Source of the DNA: an uncultured Rivibacter sp.
GTDB taxonomy: Bacteria; Pseudomonadota; Gammaproteobacteria; Burkholderiales; Burkholderiaceae
Assembly: GCA_946481025.1 (NCBI GenBank)
Contig: CAMLNA010000091.1
Span: forward strand, 1-18,380
DNA length: 18,380 nt
Reading direction: 5' to 3'
Part shown: positions 1-8,300 of the stretch, piece by piece
Numbering within the stretch: the first letter of the stretch is position 1
How the letters are laid out: the number at the start of each line of letters is the position of its first letter
The notes under the pieces: generated by a model
What the model saw: the letters and a program-made list of their open reading frames with translations, nothing else
Database searches by the model: none
Told to the model about the DNA's origin: nothing
Program-made: the position numbers and the translations under genes

Positions 1-87
1 CGGGCCGAGCGCCGGGCCGCTCCCAAGCCGGCCCGCATCCCCCCGGGGGATCGGCTGGCGTACCCGCCGGACGAGGGGCCGACATGA
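1..87 (+). CDS. C-terminal tail of an unknown upstream gene (partial)
   Basis: An open frame enters from the left edge and stops at TGA 85-87, giving 28 residues rich in Arg, Pro and Ala. The stop overlaps the ATG of the next gene as ATGA (84-87), the usual sign of translational coupling within an operon. That overlap is the main reason to believe the frame is coding. The fragment has no recognisable motif. In salvage operons of this kind the upstream gene is often an ABC-transporter component, but nothing in this tail shows that. Confidence 0.45.
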   Translation, partial: RAERRAAPKPARIPPGDRLAYPPDEGPT

Positions 88-1046
88 TCGGGGTCGACAT
101 GCCGCGTCGCTGGGATCTGCTCGCCTATGGCGACCCGTGCACCGACCTCGTCATCGCGATCGATGCGGCGCCGGGCTTCGGCGAGAAGGTGCTGGGCCGC
201 CCGCTCGGCACCTATGCCGGCGGCACCACCGCCAATGCCGCCTGCGCGTTCTCGAAGCTCGGCGGGCGGGCGGCGGTGTACGGGCGCGTGGGCGACGACG
301 CGCACGCCGCGCTGCTTCGCCAGTCGCTGCACGACTTCGGCGTGGACATGACGCACCTGCACACCGAAACGCACAGTGCCTGCGCCTGCGTGATCGCGAT
401 GGTGCCGCCCTCGGGCGACCGTGCCATCGTCTACATGCCGATGGCGCCGCGCGAGCCCGACCCGCAGGACCTCGCCGCGGCGCTGCGGCAGACGCGGGTG
501 CTCTACGCCATGCCCTACGACCTCGAAGCCTTCGCCGCCGCCAGCCGCGTGGCACACGCGTGCGGCGCGACGGTCGCCATCGACCTCGAAGCCGCCGTGG
601 CCCCCGACGGCGATGCGATGCGGCAGCGCATCGCGCTGGCCGACATCGCCTTCTTCAACGAATCCGGCTTCACCGCCGGCACCGGCCAGCCCCCGACCCC
701 GGCCGCACTCGCCGCGTTGCTGGCCCAGAGCAGCCTGCAGGCCGTGGTGGTGACCCTGGGCGCCGGCGGTGCCATGGCGGCCAGCCGGGAGGGCGCCGCC
801 CGGCATCCGGCCTTTGCGCAGCCGCAGGTGGCCGACACCACCGGCGCCGGCGACACCTTCAACGCCGCCTTCCTGCTGGCCTGGCTCGAAGGCCGGGACC
901 TGCAATCCTGCGTGCGCTTCGCCTGCGCGGCGGCCGGTCACGCCGTCACCGCGGTGGGCGCGCGCAGCGGCATGCCCGACCGGGCCGCGGTCGAGCGCAT
1001 CATCGGCGACGGGCAGGCCCCGCCGGCCTCGGAGTCCGCATGCTGA
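84..1046 (+). CDS. PfkB-family carbohydrate/nucleoside kinase
   Basis: This 320-residue protein is expected to be a cytoplasmic ATP-dependent kinase of the ribokinase/PfkB superfamily, phosphorylating a sugar or nucleoside hydroxyl. An N-terminal strand (DLLAYGDPCTDLV) is followed by the substrate-side GG motif in YAGGTTANAA. The C-terminal signature DTTGAGDTFNAAF starts at residue 251, with catalytic base D257. The start at 84 is supported by GAGGGG at 73-78, five bases upstream; a second ATG at 99 is possible. The gene overlaps the following ribokinase gene by 7 bases. It differs from that kinase (DPCTDLV instead of GSINLD, GGTTAN instead of GGKGAN), so it probably has another substrate, for example a nucleoside released or left by the hydrolase downstream. 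The exact substrate cannot be read from the sequence. Confidence 0.9.
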   Translation: MIGVDMPRRWDLLAYGDPCTDLVIAIDAAPGFGEKVLGRPLGTYAGGTTANAACAFSKLGGRAAVYGRVGDDAHAALLRQSLHDFGVDMTHLHTETHSACACVIAMVPPSGDRAIVYMPMAPREPDPQDLAAALRQTRVLYAMPYDLEAFAAASRVAHACGATVAIDLEAAVAPDGDAMRQRIALADIAFFNESGFTAGTGQPPTPAALAALLAQSSLQAVVVTLGAGGAMAASREGAARHPAFAQPQVADTTGAGDTFNAAFLLAWLEGRDLQSCVRFACAAAGHAVTAVGARSGMPDRAAVERIIGDGQAPPASESAC

Positions 1047-1963
1047 CCGTCTTCGGATCGATCAACCTCGACGTCTCGGTGCGCAGCGCGCGGCTGCCGC
1101 AGCCGGGCGAAACGCTGCTGGGCGGCGACGCCTTGCTGTCGCCCGGCGGCAAGGGCGCCAACCAGGCCCATGCCGCATGCCGCTTCGGCGTGCCGACGCG
1201 GCTGTTCGGCCAGGTCGGGCAGGACGCCTTCGCCACGGCCGCGCTGGCGCTGCTGCGCGAGGCCGGCGTCGACCTGGCCGGCGTGGCCGTATCGGCCGGC
1301 GACCCGACCGGCCTGGCCGTCATCACCGTCGGCGAGGAGGGCGAAAACACCATCGTCGTCGCGCCCGGCGCCAACCGGGCCGTGCGTGCCGCGCAGGTGC
1401 CCGACACCGTGCTGCACGACTCGCGCGTGCTGCTGCTGCAGCTCGAAGTGCCGTGGGCCGAGACCCAGGCACTCGCCTGGCGCGCGCGGCTGGCCGGCTG
1501 CAAGGTGGTGCTCAACGCCTCGCCGCTGCCGCCGCACGAGGTGCTGCAGCCGCTCGATGCGATCGACCTGCTCATCATCAACGGGCTCGAACTCGAACAG
1601 CTGTGCGCGCAGCGCGGCATCGCCGCGGAAATCCCGCTGCAAGGCGCCCACCGGCTCGCCGACGCCTTGCGGCTGGACGTGCTGGTGACCCTCGGCGCAA
1701 GCGGCTCCCTGCTCGTGCAGCCGGGCGGCCGGCACTGGCAGGCGAGCGCGCCGGCCGTGCACGCCGTCGACACCACCGGTGCCGGCGACACCTACGCCGG
1801 CGTGCTGTGCGGCGCACTGGCCACCGGCGAGACGCCCGAGCGGGCCATGGCGCTCGCATCCGTCGCCGCGGCGCTGGCCTGCGAGCGGCCCGGCGCGCAG
1901 GCGGCGCAGCCTTCGCGCGCCGAGATCGACAGCCACATGGGCGTGCCGGAGGCCGCGGCATGA
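1040..1963 (+). CDS. rbsK: Ribokinase
   Basis: This 307-residue protein has the usual ribokinase length and would phosphorylate D-ribose to ribose 5-phosphate in the cytoplasm. The motifs are in the expected order: GSINLDVS at residues 6-13, the substrate loop GGKGAN at 36-41, a central NASPLPP segment in the place of the NPAP motif of ribokinases, and DTTGAGDTYAG with catalytic D250. The start ATG (1040) lies inside the end of the previous gene (7-base overlap). Its stop overlaps the nucleoside hydrolase ATG as ATGA, so all three are probably translated from one message. The logic fits salvage: the hydrolase releases ribose from nucleosides and this enzyme activates it. A sister PfkB specificity such as deoxyribose cannot be excluded. 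Confidence 0.9.
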   Translation: MLTVFGSINLDVSVRSARLPQPGETLLGGDALLSPGGKGANQAHAACRFGVPTRLFGQVGQDAFATAALALLREAGVDLAGVAVSAGDPTGLAVITVGEEGENTIVVAPGANRAVRAAQVPDTVLHDSRVLLLQLEVPWAETQALAWRARLAGCKVVLNASPLPPHEVLQPLDAIDLLIINGLELEQLCAQRGIAAEIPLQGAHRLADALRLDVLVTLGASGSLLVQPGGRHWQASAPAVHAVDTTGAGDTYAGVLCGALATGETPERAMALASVAAALACERPGAQAAQPSRAEIDSHMGVPEAAA

Positions 1964-2874
1964 CCCGGCTCATCCTCGATTGCGACCCCGGCATCGACGA
2001 CGCGCTCGCCCTGCTGCTGGCCTGCGGCAGCCCCGAGCTCGAGCTGCTGGGCATCACCACCACGGCCGGCAACCGGCCGGCCGACGTCACGGCCGCCAAC
2101 GCCTGCCGCCTCATGGACCTGGCAGGCCGCCGCGAGGTGCCGGTGTACGCGGGCGCCGTGCGCCCGCTCGCACAGGCCGAGGCCCGCTGCAACCTCGTGC
2201 ACGGCGAAGACGGCCTGGGCGGCGTGGCGCTGCCCGCCGCACGCGCACCGGCCGCCGGGCATGCCAGCGACTTCATCGCACGCACGCTGCAGGCCGAGCC
2301 GGCCGGCAGCGTGACCCTGGTGGCCGTGGGCCCGCTCACCAACCTGGCGCTGGCCGAGATCAAGCACCCGGGCCTGCTGAAGCGCGCGAAGTCGCTGGTG
2401 GTGATGGGCGGTGCGGCATTCCAGCCCGGGAACATCACGCCCCAGGCCGAGTTCAACTTCTACGCCGACCCGCTGGCCGCCCGCACGGTGATGGCCTGCG
2501 GCCGCCGGGTCCACATGTTCGGGCTCGACGTGACCTCGAAGGCCGTGATGACGGCCGACTGGATCGCGTCGCTCGGCGCACTGCCCACGCGCTGCGCCCG
2601 CGCCGCGCACGAAATGCTGCGCGCCTATTCGCTGGAGGACCCGCTGCTGCACGACGCCTGCCCGGTGGCCTGGCTGCTCGAGCCCGCGCTGTTCGAGGGC
2701 GAGGGCTGCACGGTGGACGTCGACTGGCTCCCGGGCCCGGGCGAAGGCCGCAGCCGCGCCAGGCGCGTCGCAGGCACCGGCGACGCCGAAGGCGCCAATG
2801 CCACGGTCTACACCCACGTCGACGGGCCGCGCCTGCTGGCGCTCGTGCGCGAGCGGCTCGCCATGCTGCCTTGA
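1960..2874 (+). CDS. Inosine/uridine-type nucleoside hydrolase
   Basis: This 304-residue enzyme of the IU-nucleoside hydrolase family would cleave the N-glycosidic bond of ribonucleosides to a free base and ribose in the cytoplasm. The Ca2+-binding N-terminal signature DCDPGIDDA spans residues 7-15. The motifs ITTTAGN, VGPLTNLA, the conserved NFYADPLAA segment and the C-terminal active-site pair H231-D232 (in LLHDACPVAWLL) are all present and intact. Translation is coupled to rbsK by a 4-base overlap. Base preference (purine, pyrimidine or broad) cannot be told from sequence alone. The regulator gene begins 32 bases after the stop and could be co-transcribed. Confidence 0.93.
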   Translation: MTRLILDCDPGIDDALALLLACGSPELELLGITTTAGNRPADVTAANACRLMDLAGRREVPVYAGAVRPLAQAEARCNLVHGEDGLGGVALPAARAPAAGHASDFIARTLQAEPAGSVTLVAVGPLTNLALAEIKHPGLLKRAKSLVVMGGAAFQPGNITPQAEFNFYADPLAARTVMACGRRVHMFGLDVTSKAVMTADWIASLGALPTRCARAAHEMLRAYSLEDPLLHDACPVAWLLEPALFEGEGCTVDVDWLPGPGEGRSRARRVAGTGDAEGANATVYTHVDGPRLLALVRERLAMLP

Positions 2875-2906
2875 ACCGCCGGGCACCTGCCTCGGCGCCA
2901 CGCACC

Positions 2907-5195
2907 ATGAGCCAGACCACCTTCCGCTTCGAGCGATGCGAGGTACGCCTCGCCACGCGGGAGATCGCGCTCGACGGCGACCTCCAGCCGGTGGAGCCCA
3001 GGCCGTTCGACCTGCTGGTCTACCTCATCCGCCACCGCGAGCGCGTCGTCACCAAGGACGAGCTGCTCGACGAGCTCTGGCCCGGCCAATGCCCTTCGCC
3101 GGGTGTCATCGCCCGCGCGGTGATGAAGGCGCGGCAGTGCATCGGCGACAACGGCAAGGTCGCGCGGCTCATCAGGACCGTGCACGGCACCGGCTACCGG
3201 TTCACCGGCGAGCTGCTGCAGGCGCCGCCGCGTCCGCCGGCGGCGGCCGCCCCGCCCGCCGCCAGCCCCCCGCTGCTGCGCGCCCGTGTGCCCCTGGCAT
3301 TGCTGCCCTTCGAGAACCATACCGGCCAGGCCGACCTCGACTGGGTCGAGCTCGGCCTCATGTCCATGGTGGCCGGTGCGCTGGGCGGCGACCCCCGGCT
3401 GCAGCTGCCTGAGCTCAGCTCGCTGCTGATGGCGCTGCAGACGCTGGCGCCGCAGGCTCCGCCGGAGCAGCGCATGGAGGTCGCCACGCGGCTGCTGGGC
3501 GCCCGGCAGGTGGTCCATGCCACCGTGTCGAAGGAGCTTGACCAGTACGTCCTCGCCTACAGCGTATCGACGCAGGCCGGTCAGCAACGCCTCGTGGGGC
3601 CGGAGCTCACCGAGCTCGGCCAGCGCCTGGCCTCGGCGCTCACCGCGCTGGTGCAGGACGCCGACCCGGCACCGGCCAGCGTGGGCTACGAGTCGGCCGA
3701 CCCGCTGGTGAACGAAGCGCTGGCACGCGCGCTGCAGGCCAGCGGCGAGCAGCAGTGGCGCATGGCGGCGAACCTGTTCAAGGTCGTGCTCGACATCGAG
3801 CCGCTCAACACCGGCGCGCAGCTCGAGTACCTGCGTGCGCTGGCCTTCCTGGGCGACGAGGCCGCATTCGCCGTGGGCGAGCGGCTGCTGCAGCAGGCCC
3901 GCGCCGGCGGCCACCGGCGGCTCGACATCGCGGTGCACGAAGCGCTGGCCCGGGCCCACAACAACCGGCTCTCGCCCCAGGGGCTGCAACACGCCAAGGT
4001 CCACCTGGCCGAGGCGATCCGCCTGGCCGGCGAGCTGGGCCTCGCGCAGGAGAAGAAGTCCGCCCTGCGCACGCTGATGGGCATCGTCATCCACGAGCGC
4101 GACTTCCCGCAGGCACGCCGTTGCCTCGACGAGATGGAGCGCCTGCACGACCCGCACGGCGACGTGGTGGATCACACGCGCTTCCTCGGCAGCTGCGCCG
4201 TGGCCGCCACCACCATGGGCGACCCCCAGCACGGGCTGCAGCTCTTCCGCACGGTGATCGGCCTCACCGAACAGCACGGGCTGCGTGACCTGCAGGCGAT
4301 GACCCTGCTCAACAGCATCTACCCCTGCGTCGACCTGGGGCTGCTCGACGAGGCGATTCGCAGCGGCGAGAGTGCACTGGCCATGGCGCAATCGATGCGC
4401 AACTGGCGCCTCGCCGCGGGTGCGGCCGAGCGGCTGTGCCTGCTCTACCGTGAGCGGCGGGCCCTGCCGCAGATGCGCCGCGTGGTGGAAGAGGCCGGCC
4501 GCCTCGAGATGAGCGCCCCCGTGCTGAAGGCCTCGGTGCTGGTGGCGCGAGGCCACCATGCCGCCTGCGAAGGCGAGCATCACCAGGCCGTCCGGATGCT
4601 GGACGAGGCACTGGCGATCTACCGCGAATCGGGCGCCATGCTGTACGTGCGCGACACCCTGCCATGGCTGGTGGTGTCGCTGGCGCTATCAGGCCGCGCA
4701 GACGCCGCCCAGGCGGCATGCGGGCAGGCCCGCAACCTGCCCGGCAATGCCGACGACGCGACACTGCAGGCCGCACTGCGCTACGGCGAGGCATTGACCG
4801 TGCACATGCAAGGCCGCCATGCGGAGGCCCGCCGCTGCCTGCGCCATGCCGCGCAGGCAGCCCCCGTGGGCCTGTGGCGCACCCATGCCTGCCTCGACGG
4901 GGCCTGGCTCGCCACGGAAGCCGGCGAGTTCGAGGTCGCGGGCGAGTTGCTGGCCGGCCTCGGCCCCTGGCTCGACGGGCACCCGGTGGGCGCTGCCGTG
5001 CAGGCCCGCCTGCGATACGCCACAGGCGACTACCCCTCGGCCCATGCCGAGCAGCAGCGGTACGCGGCGAGCATCGGCACCTCGATGCCCGGCTACCTCG
5101 CCACGCTCGCCGCGCGATACGCGGCGGCGGCTGCGCGGGCGCCGGCCCGGCCAGCGCGCCTCGAACCCGTCCCCGTGCTGCCCACCGCGCTGTGA
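2907..5195 (+). CDS. One-component transcriptional regulator: OmpR-type winged helix plus TPR-like region
   Basis: This is a 762-residue predicted cytoplasmic regulator. Residues about 1-102 form an OmpR/PhoB-type winged helix (PRPFDLLVYL, VVTKDELLDELWPG, a recognition-helix region around residues 66-80, and the wing GTGYRFTG). A Pro/Ala linker lies at about 105-127. Residues about 128-250 begin PLALLPFENHTG, as in the alpha/beta domain that often follows this winged helix in CadC-like regulators. The rest (about 260-740) is helical and repeat-like, consistent with degenerate TPRs. No membrane segment is visible, unlike CadC. The layout resembles HilA/IagA, which activates a T3SS in Salmonella. 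The neighbouring PIP-box effector makes a virulence role attractive, but that is inference. The start has no clear ribosome binding site. Confidence 0.85.
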   Translation: MSQTTFRFERCEVRLATREIALDGDLQPVEPRPFDLLVYLIRHRERVVTKDELLDELWPGQCPSPGVIARAVMKARQCIGDNGKVARLIRTVHGTGYRFTGELLQAPPRPPAAAAPPAASPPLLRARVPLALLPFENHTGQADLDWVELGLMSMVAGALGGDPRLQLPELSSLLMALQTLAPQAPPEQRMEVATRLLGARQVVHATVSKELDQYVLAYSVSTQAGQQRLVGPELTELGQRLASALTALVQDADPAPASVGYESADPLVNEALARALQASGEQQWRMAANLFKVVLDIEPLNTGAQLEYLRALAFLGDEAAFAVGERLLQQARAGGHRRLDIAVHEALARAHNNRLSPQGLQHAKVHLAEAIRLAGELGLAQEKKSALRTLMGIVIHERDFPQARRCLDEMERLHDPHGDVVDHTRFLGSCAVAATTMGDPQHGLQLFRTVIGLTEQHGLRDLQAMTLLNSIYPCVDLGLLDEAIRSGESALAMAQSMRNWRLAAGAAERLCLLYRERRALPQMRRVVEEAGRLEMSAPVLKASVLVARGHHAACEGEHHQAVRMLDEALAIYRESGAMLYVRDTLPWLVVSLALSGRADAAQAACGQARNLPGNADDATLQAALRYGEALTVHMQGRHAEARRCLRHAAQAAPVGLWRTHACLDGAWLATEAGEFEVAGELLAGLGPWLDGHPVGAAVQARLRYATGDYPSAHAEQQRYAASIGTSMPGYLATLAARYAAAAARAPARPARLEPVPVLPTAL

Positions 5196-5216
5196 GCCGC
5201 GCCGCCGGCGCCTGAC

Positions 5217-5277
5217 TTCGCATCGGGACGAAGAGGTTCGCGCGGCGATGGGCCTTCCCCGGTCAAACCCCTAGATT
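5217..5277 (+). promoter_or_regulatory. PIP-box promoter of the 1650-residue effector candidate
   Basis: TTCGC at 5217-5221 and TTCGC at 5237-5241 are separated by exactly 15 bases. Thirty bases further on is TAGATT at 5272-5277, which fits the YANNNT -10-like box. This is the full plant-inducible promoter arrangement recognised by HrpX/HrpB-type AraC activators of Hrp T3SS regulons. It lies in the gap between the regulator stop (5195) and the effector start. Transcription would begin near 5284, which argues against an in-frame TTG at 5276 as start and for ATG 5324. Confidence 0.9.
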
Positions 5278-5323
5278 GGCCGGCAAGCAGTCCCACGGGA
5301 GCCACCGCTCCGAGCGCCACATC

Positions 5324-8300
5324 ATGACCATCGATCGCGTCGGCAACACCTCCGCAGTCCCGCCCTTCCTGCCGAAGCAGCAGGTCGACGACAAGGCCGT
5401 CCCGCAACGGCCGGCCGGGCCATCGTCCACCTCGGTGGGCGACACGCTGCCCAAGCGCACTTCACAAGACAGCCAGGCACCGCGCACGGCGACGCTGTCT
5501 GCCCTGGAGCGCTCGGCCTCCTTCAGCTCCGGCGGTGCCGCCGGCGCCTCCTCGTCCGCCGGGCACGAGATCACCGTCGAGGACGTCACGCCCCCGCCGG
5601 AACTCCAGAAGGCCGCGCAGGTCGCGGCACAAGGCCTGGCAGCCGCGTTCGGTGCAGGCGACAAGCCGCCGTTCGAGCAGTACGTCGGCACGCTGCAGCA
5701 GTACGGCGCCACGCGCCAGCAGCTGCAGGACTTCGAGAAGACCTTCGGTGCGCATTTCATACCGTCGGCCTCGGCGGGCAAGCAGCTCGCCTCGACCAAC
5801 GATCACGTCGGCATCCTGAAGATCCCGGCCTATGACGGCCCGCTCGACGCGCCGGGCCCGCGCCCGGTGGTGGCGGAACAGTTCGCCGTCGTCAAGGCGC
5901 AGGTGCCGAGCCAGGACCCCACGCAACCGGCCGGCGAGCGCTACTTCGTCAAGGGCTACGGAGACCGGCTGATCGACTTCAGCGAGCTGGAGAAGGCCAT
6001 GGCGGCCCACTCGCCCCTCAGCGGCGCCGACCGCAGCGCCGCGGCGGCGCGCCGCGAGGAACTCGGCGCGGTGCAGAACGCGATGGAGACGCCGCTGCGC
6101 TCCGAGATCAAGCGGCTGTCGCTGGCCTCGGAGCTGGTGGCGCGCCGCGACGGCAAGGAGTCCGACGCGCCGGTGATGCCGCTGCCGCCCAACGACACGA
6201 AGATGGCCTGGCGCGAGACCTGGGCCAATTCCGAAGCCGCCATGAGCCCCGGCGGCGGCCCGATGCTGGCCAACGGCACGCGCCTGTACCAGCTCGACTA
6301 CAACGCCACCGAGAACCGGCTCCTCATCTTCCGCAACGACAACGGCAGCGCCGCGCGCAAGGAGAGCATCCTTTCCGACAGCCTGCCGGGCGACGCGAAG
6401 AAGCTGGCGCCCGCCTGGTGCGAAGGCCCGACGCTCGCCGAGATCCACGGCATCAAGGGCTGGGAGGACATGGGCTCGGCGCTCGACCACAAGGGCGTGA
6501 AGCAGGGCAACACACAGCGGCTGCTGCAGGCGGCCAAGGACAAGCTCTTCGCCCCGAAGGCACCCGCCGCCGGCGAGCGCGACCTCGAGGCCGGCATGTC
6601 CGGCCTGCGCGAGGCCATCGTGAAAGCCACGCCGGGCGCGCACATCCGCATCACCACCGAAGACGGCGCGGTGCACGACCTCAAGGTCGACGAGAAGGGC
6701 ATCAAGCTGTCGCTCGCCAACCCGCAGCCGTCGAAGGCGCACCAGGAGTCCCTCGCGGCCTTCGGCGGCGCCGGCAAGGTGGAGGCCGACGTCGACGTGT
6801 ACAGCTACCACGGGCGGGACACCGGCGTGTATGGCAGCAAGACGGGTTTCGCCGACCCGCAGCTCGTCACCTCCACCGGCGACTCGCTCAAGGCCGGCCC
6901 GCTGCTCAAGAGCCAGGCGCCGGGCGTCGGGCAGGCTGCACTGCAGCTCCTCACCTTCCAGCCGCTGGTCAACGGGCCGGACCGCAGCACCGTCGCGCGG
7001 GCGTTGAACGCCGCGCTCAACACGGCGTCGAAGTTCCTCTACGTGTGGGCCACCAGCGCCGTCAACGAAGCGATGAAGGGCGGCCAGGGCGGCAGCTACG
7101 TGCCGGGCGTGCAGCCGATCAGCGCCTCGGGTGCCGGATCGGTGAGCCGGGGCCAGCTGGCCGCGGCAGCCGCAGGCATCGTGGCGGCGCAGGAAGTCGT
7201 CACCGCGGTGATGGACGTGGTCTCGCGCGCGCTGCCGGAACCGTGGAAGCGCAAGCCGGAAGGCCAGCTCGGCAAGCTCGTCAAGCAGACCGTCCTGCCG
7301 ATGGCCGAGGAGATGGTGCGCCTCATGATCAACATGGGCGTGCAGAAGACCGTGGGCATCGACCGCGGCAGCCGCGCCGACTGGGTGACGGTGGGCGCCG
7401 CCTCGGTGGGCAAGGGCGCCATCGAGACCTGGCGCGAACACGCCGGCACGGACCGGGCCAACCACCCGCTGGCCAACACGCTGCTGGATGTGGCGCAGGG
7501 CGTGCAATACAACATCGCCCGCGCAGCCGGCAACGCCGGCAGCTCCGACCAGGGCTTCTCCGCCGCGACCTTCGGCGAGGCCTTGATCAACCGGCTGGTG
7601 ACGCGGGGCTACGACCAGATCGCCGTCCCGCTGACCAAGGACCTGTTCAATAGCCAGGGCCTCGTCGGCCCGAACGCGGGCGCCTTCGACAGCCAGCTGT
7701 CGCACGAGCACCGCATCGATGGCCTGGCCGGCAAGACGGCATCCGCCATGAAGGCCATGCTCACCGAGCTGGACGCGCAAGGCTTCAAGGACCTGCATGC
7801 CGAAGGCGGCAGCCTCGTGGCCTCGCTGCATGCCGGCACGGAAGACATGGTCGTCGGTCTCGAGCAGAAGATGACCGGCCCGGAGTTCTTCAGCGACCGC
7901 ATCCTGCGCGAGGAACGCGCCAAGCAGCAGCTCAACCGCCTCGACCTGGCGCTGGAGCAGCCATCGGCCTTCATGCCCTCGTGGATGAAAGACCTGTCGC
8001 AGCAGCTCGGGCTGATGAAGCAGGCCATCGAAACCGAGCTGCAGAACGACCCGTCGATCCGCGACAACGTGCAGAGGGCAGGCCAGTTCACCGGCCTCGA
8101 TTCGGCATCGAAGCTCGAGCACCTGCAGAAGAACGAAGACCGCTTCGACAACCGCGTGAAGCTGGCATCCAGCCTGGTGGCCGCCGCCGAGCCGGGCGTG
8201 TCGCCGCAGGCCTCGCCCCTGGCGCCCCAGGCAGCATCTCCGCTGGAGACGTCGCGCCTGCTGATGAGCCCGATGACCAACAGCCTCTCCGAAGCGGCCG

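Noticed and set aside
137..1042. Long Arg/Ala-rich open frames overlapping the kinase, hydrolase, regulator and effector genes on both strands
   Set aside because: These are typical shadow frames of high-GC coding DNA, with biased composition and no family motifs.
6221..6235. WxxxE effector motif (W300-E304) in the giant effector
   Set aside because: A single WxxxE is common by chance in a protein of this length and is not enough to call a GEF-mimic or AvrE-type protein.
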